Positions 45,206-53,713 of a stretch of DNA of 64,000 bases are shown one piece after another. The stretch's first letter is position 1. Each line of letters opens with the position of its first letter. The DNA is from an uncultured Planktomarina sp. (lineage in GTDB: Bacteria; Pseudomonadota; Alphaproteobacteria; Rhodobacterales; Rhodobacteraceae), in NCBI GenBank assembly GCA_905182535.1, contig CAJJBZ010000011.1:1-64000 (forward strand), in the 5' to 3' direction. The notes under the pieces are model-generated. The model worked only from the letters and a program-made list of their open reading frames with translations. It was not told the origin of the DNA and made no database searches. The position numbers and the translations under genes are program-made.

Positions 45206-45721
45206 TTAACCACGTCCCTGCTGATAGACTTTAATTAGACGTTCCAAGTGGCTACGACTGATAGAGAGTACTACCGTGTAGGTATCGTTTCCTTTAGGTT
45301 CAATCGTAACTGTTTCTGCAGCCATTATTGTCCCGCGTACTGCAGAACTTAAAACATCGGAAGTTAACATTCCCTCTGCGACCGTTGTTTTAGCATCTAG
45401 CCGTGCGCCGTAAATCTGTTCTGCCAAAACTCGGTAGGCATCAATTTTTGCAGCTCGGATCGCCATTAGCCTTCTCTGGTTCAAATTCTTTGACGGTTGG
45501 ATGGCTATAGCGGAGAAGCCCGTAGCAAAAATCTTCGAGTCATAATAATCTGGAGATTCTGCGAGTGCGATTTCATTAGTGATCGCCTGAGTATTTTGCA
45601 GAGCGCTCTGCTGTGCTTGACCCGTAGCTTGAACGTTGTTCGTTACCGGTAGTTCACAAGCGGTCACCAGAATACTGGCGGCAGCAAAGATTGCTGGCTT
45701 CGCGATGGTTGTTAAACGCAT
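45206..45721 (-). CDS. flgP: Flagellar outer-membrane lipoprotein FlgP (LPP20 family)
   Basis: 171 residues with a lipobox (ILVTAC, Cys-22) and an LPP20/FlgP domain: QRRLMAIRAAKIDAYRVLAE QIYGARLDAKTTV, then TYTVVLSISRSHL. FlgP forms a ring at the outer membrane in Vibrio and disks in Campylobacter, linked to high torque. It is the first gene of a minus-strand operon flgP-flgT-flgA-flgM-flgN with its own sigma-54 promoter. Confidence 0.78.
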   Translation of the reverse strand: MRLTTIAKPAIFAAASILVTACELPVTNNVQATGQAQQSALQNTQAITNEIALAESPDYYDSKIFATGFSAIAIQPSKNLNQRRLMAIRAAKIDAYRVLAEQIYGARLDAKTTVAEGMLTSDVLSSAVRGTIMAAETVTIEPKGNDTYTVVLSISRSHLERLIKVYQQGRG

Positions 45722-45758
45722 GATGTCTATCCTTTAAAAATTCATGTCGGTCAAAGTA

Positions 45759-45774
45759 AGCAATTACTGTGCCA
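45759..45774 (-). promoter_or_regulatory. Sigma-54 promoter of the flgP operon
   Basis: Minus strand: TGGCAC, 5 bases, TTGCT, 38 bases before the flgP ATG. Confidence 0.7.
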
Positions 45775-45845
45775 GAAAAAATTTACTAATATTTAGAAAA
45801 ATAACGTTCACTTAAACACTTTCTATTTTTTGCAAAAAATTATGA

Positions 45846-45861
45846 TGGCACGATTTATGCT
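45846..45861 (+). promoter_or_regulatory. Sigma-54 promoter of flhA
   Basis: TGGCAC, 5 bases, ATGCT. The leader to the flhA ATG is about 100 bases and contains two TCGTTTAA copies 25 bases apart (about 45907 and 45932), possible regulator sites. Confidence 0.6.
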
Positions 45862-45963
45862 TTAATATTACCCAACGGTTTTAAATATGATTTTACCAAC
45901 TTTAATCGTTTAAAAATAATGAGTTAAATTGTCGTTTAATTGACATGTTTGAGAGTTCTATCG

Positions 45964-48064
45964 ATGCAACAGACCCAGACCATAGGTTTTTCATTGGGCG
46001 ACATAAAAAAAATGTCAGGCTCACTGCTACCTGTTGGCATTCTCGCTTTGGTTGGAATGCTTGTCCTACCTTTGCCAGTAGTTTTTTTGGATCTCTTCTT
46101 TGTTTTCAACTTCAAAGATATCCCTATTAATTCTGATGGTAGCCCTCCACACACACCGCCCCCTTGATTTCTCTTCATTCCCCAACCTGCTACTTTTGGC
46201 AACTGTGTTGCGGCTAGGTCTTAACGTAGCATCCACTAGAATAGTTCTGTCTGAAGGACACACTGGCGCGGATGCGGCGGGTCAGGTCATTCAAGCTTTT
46301 GGGGAGTTTATCGTCGCTGGAAATTACACTGTCGGGCTGTTTGTTTTTGCAATTTTGGTCATTATTAATCTAGTTGTTATCACAAAGGGTGCCGGTCGAG
46401 TTTCTGAAGTATCGGCCAGGTTCACTCTCGACGCTATGCCCGGAAAGCAAATGGCTATTGACGCAGATTTGAACGCAGGCGTTTTAACGCCTGAAGAGGC
46501 AACAGAGCGAAGGTCAGATGTATCGAAGGAAGCAGATTTTTACGGCTCAATGGATGGTGCGTCAAAATTTGTTAAGGGTGATGCCATTGCTGGTATCCTG
46601 ATCTTAGCTATCAATGTTTTAGGCGGTCTAATAATTGGGATTGCGCAGCACGACTTAAGCATAAGTCAGGCAGCAGAAAATTATATCTTGCTTTCAATAG
46701 GTGATGGGCTGGTGGCACAAATCCCCTCACTTTTGCTCTCAATCGCCACTGCCATCATCGTTACGCGCGTCTCCTCATCCGAAAACATGTCGGAGCACAT
46801 AACACGACAGGTCAACTTATCGGCAGCATGGCTGCCAACGTCGCTAGTCATGCTCGCCTTAGGCTTAGTGCCTGGCATGCCTAATATGCTCTTTATTGGC
46901 TTTTCTTTAATAACTGCCTTTCTTGCATGGAATTCAAGAAAGAGGGAGGCCTTAACAGCGTCAAATGAAGTCACGGCCCTTGAGGCTGATGATACAGTCG
47001 AAGATGGCGAGTTTGGGCTAGTTGACGTCAAAGACGCATCTAAAGTTTCAATCAATATTGGATACAGCCTGGTTGCGTTAGTCGACGAGGGTAATGCTGA
47101 CAACCTAGTGCCAAAGGTAACTCGCTTGAGGAAAGAAATTTCTAAGGCGCTAGGTTTTATAATTCCTGGTGTGCGGATCCGTGATGACTTGAACTTGGAA
47201 GCGTCTCAGTATCAAATAAAAATTGGTCAGAAAATCGTTGCAGATGACATCATCTTCTCAGATAAAAAACTAGCGATCCCAGGAGATAATACCAACTTAG
47301 AACTGTCTGGTGTAAAGGTAAAAGAACCGGCTTTTGGTGTTGATGCCTATTGGATAGATGGTCAACAAAAAGCTGACGCTGAAGCGAAAGGTTACGTAAT
47401 AGTTGAGCCAGATGATGTCTTGACCACTCACCTAAGCCAAATAATAAATAGTTATGCGTCCGACCTGCTGGGCCAGGAAGAGGTACAGGAGTTGCTAGAT
47501 AATCTACAATTATCGTACCCTAACCTAGTCGAAACTGTCGTCCCAAAGATTATGCCTCTCAATCAATTAACTTCCATTATGAAGTGTATTTTAGAGGAAG
47601 GCATTCCTATCTCTGATTTGAGGTTAATTCTTGAAAGCTTAGGCTCGATGAATGTGCAAAAGATGGACAATGAGGATATTGCAGAAAAAATACGGCCCAG
47701 GCTCGTGCCATTACTCATTCAGAAATTGATAAAGTTTAAGGATACTGTTCCCCTGATTACCTTTGCCCCTGAATTGGAACAGATGATCTTAACCACTGTC
47801 CGACAAAACCCAGAGGAGAAAATGCTTCTGCTTGAGGGAAACCTTGCCAAAAAGATACTTTCGAACCTTAATGAAGCCTCAGAAGAATTTAATAAAGAGG
47901 GTAAGCCCGTGTTCCTTATTGTAGCGCCACAAATTCGTAAACATGTTGCGAAGTTTGTAAGGTCTCAACTTCCTTCAGTAAATGTCTTGAGCTTTATGGA
48001 ATTACCTGAAGATCGTAGTGTTGAAATTGCTTTCACAGTTGGAGGTTTTGATGCGGTTGAATAA
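45964..48064 (+). CDS. flhA: Flagellar export gate protein FlhA, one frameshift near 46110
   Basis: Two frames make ~699 residues, the normal FlhA size. Frame 1 has the first membrane helix (LLPVGILALVGMLVLPLPVV) up to FFVFN; after one extra base, frame 2 continues SKISLLILMVALHTHRPLDF SSFPNLLLLATVLRLGLNVA STR, the FlhA signature, then the FHIPEP-type loop (DAMPGKQMAIDADLNAG) and the large cytoplasmic domain. FlhA forms the nonameric ring that receives chaperone-bound substrates. Start ATG 45964 is the most likely of several. Confidence 0.94.
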
Positions 48065-48094
48065 TCAAAAATATCTTAGATTGGAGCTTATGTT

Positions 48095-49269
48095 ATGCCA
48101 GAATTAAAATTTAGTGCTGCCGATACGTCTCTCGCAATGGAAGAAGTGCAAAGAAAATTAGGACCTGACGCCCTCATTTTATCTACTGAGCGCCGGGATG
48201 GTCTGATCGAAATAACAGCGACAAACGATCCCGACCGAGTTGAGGCCGCTAACTTGCAAGTATTAGAAATGCGCAAAGCGCGCCGAGATGCAAATTCGGC
48301 TCCTAGGGTTGAAGCTGGTAGTGGTAATCATAGCTTTTCAAAAATTATTGATGTTGAGGTTAAAAAATACAACGCAGTAAGTAATCCTGTTGATGCAGAT
48401 TTCTCCCAAGTCTCCGCCGAACCCGTGGCTGATGCCGCACTTAAATTGTTTAATCGTGCGGATATAGCCCCTGAATTCACCCGGATAGCTGCAGAGCTCC
48501 AGTCGTTATTCGACAGTGCACTATCTATTGCGCCAATCGAAAAGCATTCCCTTACGACTGACTCAAAAATGAAGATACTTGGGTTTAGTGGTAAGACCAT
48601 AAATAAATTATGGCGTGTTGAACCCAGCATTGAAATGCCTGACGTGATCAAGAAATTTACCAGAACAATTGTTCAAGGCAAAAATAAAGATTTTGATGCA
48701 AGCCAAATTATCTTAGTTTGTGGCCCTGAAAATTCTGGAAAAACTACCCTATCTAAGAAGCTAGCTAATTTCCTGCCAGCCATCAGTGATGCCCTGCCTA
48801 ACAGAGTTATTGCAGACACGCTCACTGGTGATTTGGCGTCACTATTTAAGTCAGGGTTGGATTCAAACATCACGTCATTGTTTAGAAAGAGCCAGGACGT
48901 CAATTTAGGTAATGGTAGATTAATTATTGATTATGAGGGTTCCATTGATGTTTTGAACTCGGTCCTGCTAAAATTAGATGGTCTTGAGCAAAAGCCAAAT
49001 GTAAGCGTCGTTTATACGCTTGAAGTTGGCAAAAGTTATAATGCCGTGCAGAATGCACTAGAGAAGCCTCAAATACCAAATTTGTTTATAGCTCTAACTA
49101 AGATGGATTTGTTAGAAGTGTCCATCAATTTTATCGGCAATTGCTGACTGGCGGGAAGAAAATTCTGTTTTTCTCTGGCTTGAAAGTTTTGGAGGATGGT
49201 CTTGATTTTGCTAAAGTGTCTGTTGTCGAGAATTTTTTGACAAATTTATCTAGACAGGAAGGTTGGTAG
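48095..49269 (+). CDS. flhF: FlhF, SRP-type GTPase for polar flagellum placement, one frameshift near 49128
   Basis: About 391 residues after adding one base near 49128; the tail (KILFFSGLKVLEDGLDFAKV SVVENFLTNL) is in the second frame. An N-terminal B-domain-like region (AMEEVQRKLGPDALILSTER) precedes the NG domain with P-loop GPENSGKTTLSKKL and a TKMD motif. The usual DTAGR of the G3 motif is replaced by DYEGS, so GTP hydrolysis may be weak or absent. FlhF marks the pole where FliF assembles. It sits between flhA and flhG, the standard order. Confidence 0.85.
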
Positions 49270-49273
49270 TCAG

Positions 49274-50065
49274 ATGGTAAAATCACTAGCCTTTGTAAGT
49301 GGAAAGGGAGGGGTTGGAAAAACCTCACTCGCTATTAACTCGGCTATTAATTTGTCTCTGAGTGGCTTCAAAGTAGCAGTTTTAGACGCGGACTTTGGAT
49401 TAGCTAATGCAAATATTATGATGGATGTAAAAGCGGATAAGACTATCGCAGATATGCTTTCTGGAGCTTGTACGTTAGACGATGTAGTATATCGTTCACA
49501 TGCTGGTGTGAAACTTATCCCGGGTGGGTCTGGAACGCTTGATACGCTCAATTTAGATACTGAGGAGCGCTGGAAGATAATCAGGTCATTAGATGTCCTG
49601 GAAGATGATCTCGACTATCTAATCGTTGATACTCCAGCTGGCGCGTCCAATTCCAGCATAGAATTTGCGGCTGCTGTGGACCATGTAGTTATTACATTGG
49701 TAGGTGAGCCTACGAGTTTCATGGATGCATATGCGTTTCTTAAGGCTTTACACATAGAGAAAAGTGTTATTAATTTTTCGGTAATTGTTAATATGGCTAA
49801 AAATGAAAATAATGCTTTTAAAGATTTTAAAAGCTTTGAGAAAATAGCCCTTATGTTTCTCCCAGTTGAGTTGAGCTTTATTGGATGGATGCCTGGCTCA
49901 AGTGACGTTGTACAATCCATTATCGCACGCAAGCCCTTTATACTCGATAAGAAATCCAAAAGGTCTGTTGGGAAATGCATGGATATCATTACAAAAAATA
50001 TCCAGGAGATATCTCCTCAAAAGCGTTCAGGCATTCATTTTTTTAGTTCCAAAAGTGAAGGCTAG
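49274..50065 (+). CDS. flhG: FlhG/FleN, MinD-like ATPase controlling flagellar number
   Basis: 263 residues, intact. Deviant Walker A KGGVGKTSLA, switch I DADFGLANANIMMD and switch II IVDTPAGASNSS mark a MinD/ParA family ATPase. FlhG limits flagellar number by acting on FlhF and, in some species, on FleQ-type activators. It lies four bases after flhF and four bases before fliA. A short C-terminal tail replaces the membrane-targeting helix typical of MinD. Confidence 0.92.
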   Translation: MVKSLAFVSGKGGVGKTSLAINSAINLSLSGFKVAVLDADFGLANANIMMDVKADKTIADMLSGACTLDDVVYRSHAGVKLIPGGSGTLDTLNLDTEERWKIIRSLDVLEDDLDYLIVDTPAGASNSSIEFAAAVDHVVITLVGEPTSFMDAYAFLKALHIEKSVINFSVIVNMAKNENNAFKDFKSFEKIALMFLPVELSFIGWMPGSSDVVQSIIARKPFILDKKSKRSVGKCMDIITKNIQEISPQKRSGIHFFSSKSEG

Positions 50066-50068
50066 AAA

Positions 50069-50774
50069 ATGTCTAATCCCTATATCAAACGAGTGCCAGC
50101 AGACCGGCTAATTGAGGGTCATACTAATCTTGTAAAAAAGTATGCATTTTTTTATGCTGGACGCGTTCAGAAGGCAGTTGAAGTAGAGGATTTGTTGCAG
50201 ATTGGGATGATAGGTCTCATTGAGGCTGCTCATAACTACAAACACAAAGATGGTGTTTCCTTCGAAAGTTATGCGCGCTTACGTATCAAGGGGTGCCATT
50301 GTAGATTACCTAAGAAAATCTTCTAATCTGTGTAGGACTACAGTAAAACAAAAACAAGATACCGATAAAGCTAAGCGTTTATTAGAGCTAAAACTCGGAA
50401 GATTTCCCACTCCAGACGAAGTTGCGGAGGAGTTGCAAATCACACTCTCTGAAATGGCTTCCAGAGAGCATAGTTTTGCTGCTAACCAGAACCAAAGTAT
50501 CGATGAGGTGACGGAGCTATATGGGGATTTTATTTTTTCTGTTGAACCAAATGTGGAAGATAAAATTTTTAATGGAGAGCTTAAATCGTATTTGAGAGAA
50601 GCAATTGGCCAGTTGAATCAACAGCAAATTCTGGTAGTCGAACTATATTATGTTAAAGAGTTGAACGTTTACGAAATAGCTGAGATTTTGTCCGTTAGTA
50701 CTGGCAGGGTATCGCAGATTAAATCTGCCGCAATAGCTGCGCTCCGTAAAACTATCGAGTTGGAACTGAAATAG
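50069..50774 (+). CDS. fliA: Sigma-28 factor FliA, one frameshift near 50291
   Basis: Two frames make ~234 residues. Region 2 is in frame 1 (EDLLQIGMIGLIEAAHNYKH, FESYARLRIKG), then one extra G in a GGGG run shifts to AIVDYLRKSSNLCRTTVKQK. Region 3 and region 4 follow (YYVKELNVYEIAEILSVSTG RVSQIK helix-turn-helix). FliA reads late flagellar promoters; the cluster holds four candidate sites. It is coupled to the next gene by a one-base overlap and is the partner of FlgM. Confidence 0.92.
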
Positions 50775-51190
50775 TGGCCGTTTTGTCTTTGGTGCCCAGC
50801 TATGATGAATTACGCTTAACAGTTTTAGGCGCAGAAATGGTTTTACCAAGTTTGACAGAAGACGAACAAATAATTTTATCATGTGAAATTTCATCTCTTC
50901 CAACCTACAATTGCAATGTTGTATTTCAAAGGTTGGAAGTAAAAAATGAAGTGGCTGGGCAAATGTGCTTTCAGTCTAGTAGGCCGCTGGTTAATACTGA
51001 AATTAGTTTAGATTTCGCGGCTTTTGAAAAGTTAAAATCTATGTGCTTTTATGGAGAACCCGTCCGACCAATCACCTTGTACTTAAAAATTGCTAAGGGC
51101 AGAGAAATTAAAAATGGTGAAATTATTATGCAGGATAATGATTTTGTTCTAAATATCTTTGACTTATCTTGGAGGCATCCGCTGTTCTAG
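50774..51190 (+). CDS. Hypothetical protein after fliA
   Basis: 138 residues from a GTG that overlaps the last base of the fliA stop (TAGTG), so translation is coupled. The product is soluble and beta-rich (VVFQRLEVKNEVAGQMCFQS, ITLYLKIAKGREIKNGEIIM), with three cysteines and no signal peptide. I do not recognise the family. Position at the end of flhA-flhF-flhG-fliA hints at a regulatory or placement role. Confidence 0.55.
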   Translation: MAVLSLVPSYDELRLTVLGAEMVLPSLTEDEQIILSCEISSLPTYNCNVVFQRLEVKNEVAGQMCFQSSRPLVNTEISLDFAAFEKLKSMCFYGEPVRPITLYLKIAKGREIKNGEIIMQDNDFVLNIFDLSWRHPLF

Positions 51191-51538
51191 TTACATTTTG
51201 AACTTTTTATGATCACACCGGTATACAAGCGTTTCGCCCTTTAGAGTTTCAGTCGCAATTCGCTTAGTTAAATCTAATTTGTAGTTGGAAGTTTGATCCT
51301 CGAATTGAAAAATAGAATTTCCCAGCTCCATAATAGGCAACTCTTTGATGGCCTGATCATTTTTTTCAAAAGATAGCATCTTTCCGTTGTCTAATTTAGC
51401 ATAAGTAACTTTAAAAGAATTCTTTGGATGCTGGCATACTACTGTATTACTCTCAAAGCGCGTATTCTGTGTCATAAAGAAAAAGGTAAGAAGCAGGACA
51501 GCTATAAAGGTTGATGTTAAAAGCAATTCCCTGCGCAT
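51191..51538 (-). CDS. Small membrane-anchored protein, unknown
   Basis: 115 residues with an N-terminal membrane helix (LLLTSTFIAVLLLTFFFMT) and a periplasmic beta-rich domain with two cysteines (VVCQHPKN and YRCDHKK). Its ATG overlaps the stop of the acidic protein upstream (TAATG) when that gene is read in its corrected frame. It abuts the convergent gene with no gap. Function unknown; it is probably in the flagellar sigma-54 regulon through its upstream partner. Confidence 0.55.
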   Translation of the reverse strand: MRRELLLTSTFIAVLLLTFFFMTQNTRFESNTVVCQHPKNSFKVTYAKLDNGKMLSFEKNDQAIKELPIMELGNSIFQFEDQTSNYKLDLTKRIATETLKGETLVYRCDHKKFKM

Positions 51539-52019
51539 TAACTTAAGTACTTCGCTTTTTTATCTGAGACCAACTTGTCAGCATCTACTTTACTGACCTT
51601 TAAAATCATATCTTTGACTAATTTCACTCCATTTAGTGTTGTCGATTTCATTATTGATACTTCCACCTCATCGCCATCGCCATCGCCATCGCATCATCAT
51701 CATCATCATCATCGAAAAGTCCATCAAGGCCTGCCCCAGTATCCTCCTCGTCATCCCCCAAAAAGATGTTGTTAGTACCTTCTAACTCATTGAGTGAATA
51801 CACGAACGGTTCATTAATCATTGCATGAACCTTGTTTCGGATAATCCAGCTTTTCGCTGCCAGTAATGCTAGGCGCTTGGAGCTATTGTCTTCAGCTTTT
51901 AATTCAAACTTTACCTCATTTAAGGCATGATCGAAGGTCTCGTCTGCATATTTAACGAGAATTGCATTTCGCGCCTTTTCCATCGCTGGTGAGAGTAATT
52001 TTCCTTTTTCTAACGCCAT
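51538..52019 (-). CDS. Acidic protein with Asp/Gly repeat tract, one frameshift in the repeat
   Basis: About 160 residues from ATG 52019 (GGAG upstream). The helical N-terminal part (PAMEKARNAILVKYADETFD HALNEVKFELKAED) is followed by an acidic tract. In the raw sequence the frame goes DDDDDDD then AMAMAMAM and stops; adding one missing C (plus strand) near 51692 gives DDDDDDDGDGDGDGDEVEV and a further helical tail, ending at a TAA that overlaps the next gene's ATG (TAATG). That overlap supports the corrected frame. Function unknown; the Asp/Gly run could bind Ca2+. Confidence 0.55.
51669..51713 (-). repeat. Coding microsatellite: 7 GAT plus ~4 GATGGC
   Basis: On the plus strand, CATCGC x4 (51669-51692, one C short at the end) then ATC x7 (51693-51713). 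The missing base shifts the acidic gene out of frame. Slippage in the cell or in sequencing could both explain it. Confidence 0.9.
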
Positions 52020-52039
52020 CGTAGATCTCCATTCTTGTT

Positions 52040-52055
52040 TGGCACACTCCTTGCA
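52040..52055 (+). promoter_or_regulatory. Sigma-54 promoter of flgBCD
   Basis: TGGCAC, 5 bases, TTGCA, 30 bases before the flgB ATG. Its -12 shares TTGCAA with an opposing sigma-54-like promoter. Confidence 0.75.
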
Positions 52056-52067
52056 ACATTCACACCA
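52052..52067 (-). promoter_or_regulatory. Opposing sigma-54-like promoter for the acidic-protein pair
   Basis: Minus strand: TGGTGT, 5 bases, TTGCA, correct spacing, 32 bases before the ATG at 52019. It overlaps the flgB -12 through the palindrome TTGCAA (52051-52056). Confidence 0.5.
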
Positions 52068-52085
52068 AACGAAACATTGCAAGTG

Positions 52086-52484
52086 ATGATAGTCAAAATG
52101 AAATCGATAGCAAATCATATTCAGACCCATGCGGACGCTTTAAATTTGCGCGCTAAGCGCAATGAAATTCTAGCTTCCAATATTGTGAACTCTGCGACGC
52201 CTAATTTCAAAGCCAGAGATATCGACTTCACTAAGGCGTTACAGGCTCGAATGGACGTCGGTCCGGTGTCTGTATCCAATGAACGTCATTTTAAGTTTTA
52301 CAGCGGTTCTGGAGGTGAGGCAGCTCAATTTAGGCAGTCGGTAAACCCGTCTCAGGACGGCAATACAGTTGAGCTTCATGTGGAACAAATGGAATTTTCT
52401 GAAAACGTAATGCGGTATCAAACTTCGTTAGAATTTTTAAACCGTAAATTTAGCGGCTTAATGTCCGCCATAAAGGGAGAATAA
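52086..52484 (+). CDS. flgB: Proximal rod protein FlgB
   Basis: 132 residues from ATG 52086; the frame is open further upstream but that part overlaps the promoter. The N-terminal rod motif ALNLRAKRNEILASNIVNSA TPNFKARDIDF is classic FlgB. The C-terminal helix (MRYQTSLEFLNRKFSGLMSA) completes the coiled coil used by all axial proteins. FlgB is part of the proximal rod. It is two bases from flgC. Confidence 0.94.
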   Translation: MIVKMKSIANHIQTHADALNLRAKRNEILASNIVNSATPNFKARDIDFTKALQARMDVGPVSVSNERHFKFYSGSGGEAAQFRQSVNPSQDGNTVELHVEQMEFSENVMRYQTSLEFLNRKFSGLMSAIKGE

Positions 52485-52485
52485 G

Positions 52486-52902
52486 TTGTCGGATATTAAA
52501 AACATTTTTGACGTAGCCTCCCGCGGCATGTCCGCTCAGATGGTGCGGTTGAACACGGTTGCTAGTAACCTGGCTAACGCCCGCTCTGTAGCGTCGTCGG
52601 ACGCAGAGGCATACAAAGCCGTGAAGGCTGTTTTCAAGACTGTCTACGCCGACGACATTCAGAAGACGGGTATCTCTTCGGTCGATGTAGATTCAATCGT
52701 CGAAGTCGATAGGCCAGCTGAAAAGTCTTATCAGCCAGGTCATCCCAAAGCTGACAAAGACGGCTTTATATATACGGCAGCGGTAAACGTGGATGAGGAA
52801 TTAGTCGAGATGCTTGAGGCGTCCAGGCAATATGAGAACAACGTGGAAATGGTTACAACTTTGCGTAGCCTGATGATGCGTACAATTAATATGGGTAAGT
52901 GA
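52486..52902 (+). CDS. flgC: Proximal rod protein FlgC
   Basis: 138 residues from a TTG start two bases after flgB. N-terminal FDVASRGMSAQMVRLNTVAS NLANA and C-terminal EMLEASRQYENNVEMVTTLR SLM are the FlgC rod signatures. It assembles with FlgB and FlgF to make the proximal rod inside the periplasm. It is followed by flgD after 13 bases. Confidence 0.94.
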   Translation: MSDIKNIFDVASRGMSAQMVRLNTVASNLANARSVASSDAEAYKAVKAVFKTVYADDIQKTGISSVDVDSIVEVDRPAEKSYQPGHPKADKDGFIYTAAVNVDEELVEMLEASRQYENNVEMVTTLRSLMMRTINMGK

Positions 52903-52915
52903 GGTTAGGAAAATC

Positions 52916-53600
52916 ATGACTACAATAGATGCAGCCCAGAGCGCACTTTATGAAAAACTGGGAATAAACCAAAATACGGACGTAAAGAAGGGCTCTTCAG
53001 ATAGTCTGGGCCAGAATGATTTTTTGAAGTTGATGACCCAGTTGCAAAACCAGGACCCCATGGAACCCATGGAAAATGGTGAGTTTATGGGCCAGATGGC
53101 ACAGTTTTCTACGGTCAGTGGGTATTACGGAGGTAAACTCCTCGCTGGAAAAGCTTGTAGATAAGTTTGATCAAGGGCGAATTGCGACGGCTGCAAACCT
53201 CCTTGGGCATTCTGTTTTAGTTCCTGGAAGTATTTCAAGGGCTGATGAAAATGGGGAGCTTCATGGGGTACTTGATTTACCGCAGGCGACTAGCATGGCT
53301 AAGATTATAATTAGCGATGCTGACTCTGGCGAAGAACTTAATGTGATGGATTTAGGTCCACAGGCAGCGGGTTTGGTAGGGTTTACATGGAAAGATATCC
53401 CGGAGGAAATCAAGGCTGCAAATAAGCGTATCCAAATTGATGCAACAATCAACTTTGGGGAGGGCCCACAGCAGCTGAACCCGTCCGTTTATGCTCGGGT
53501 GCTTTCTGCTTCGGTTGGGTCTGGTGAATCTGAGAATGTGCTAATTGACGTTGAAGACTTTGGTGAGATGGACGTAAGCACCGCCGTTAACTTTAGGTAA
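52916..53600 (+). CDS. flgD: Hook cap protein FlgD, one frameshift near 53121
   Basis: Two frames make ~227 residues. Frame 1 has the conserved FlgD N-terminus (LGQNDFLKLMTQLQNQDPME PMENGEFMGQMAQFSTVSG). One extra G in a GGG run shifts to ITEVNSSLEKLVDKFDQ, and the rest covers the FlgD Ig-like and tudor domains. FlgD caps the growing hook and is discarded. Restored length is normal. It ends before a hairpin. Confidence 0.92.
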
Positions 53601-53601
53601 C

Positions 53602-53625
53602 TGGAGCCCCTATTCAGGGTCTCCA
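53602..53625 (+). terminator. Hairpin after flgD
   Basis: TGGAGCCC...GGGTCTCCA stem with one bulged base and a 7-base loop, directly after the flgD stop and before the flgE promoter. No strong T-run. Confidence 0.45.
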
Positions 53626-53649
53626 CTTAAAAATTATTTAGCGAAATGT

Positions 53650-53665
53650 TGGCACAAAAATTGCT
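53650..53665 (+). promoter_or_regulatory. Sigma-54 promoter of flgE
   Basis: TGGCAC, 5 bases, TTGCT, 48 bases before the flgE ATG, with AAGGAG just before the start. Confidence 0.75.
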
Positions 53666-53713
53666 TATGTAAGCTAACAAGATTTGAACTGAGTTTCTAT
53701 AAGGAGTGACTTA

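Noticed and set aside
45900-45942. TCGTTTAA pair before flhA as sigma-28 promoters
   Set aside because: The extra T breaks the -10 and no -35 is at the right distance; kept only as possible regulator sites.
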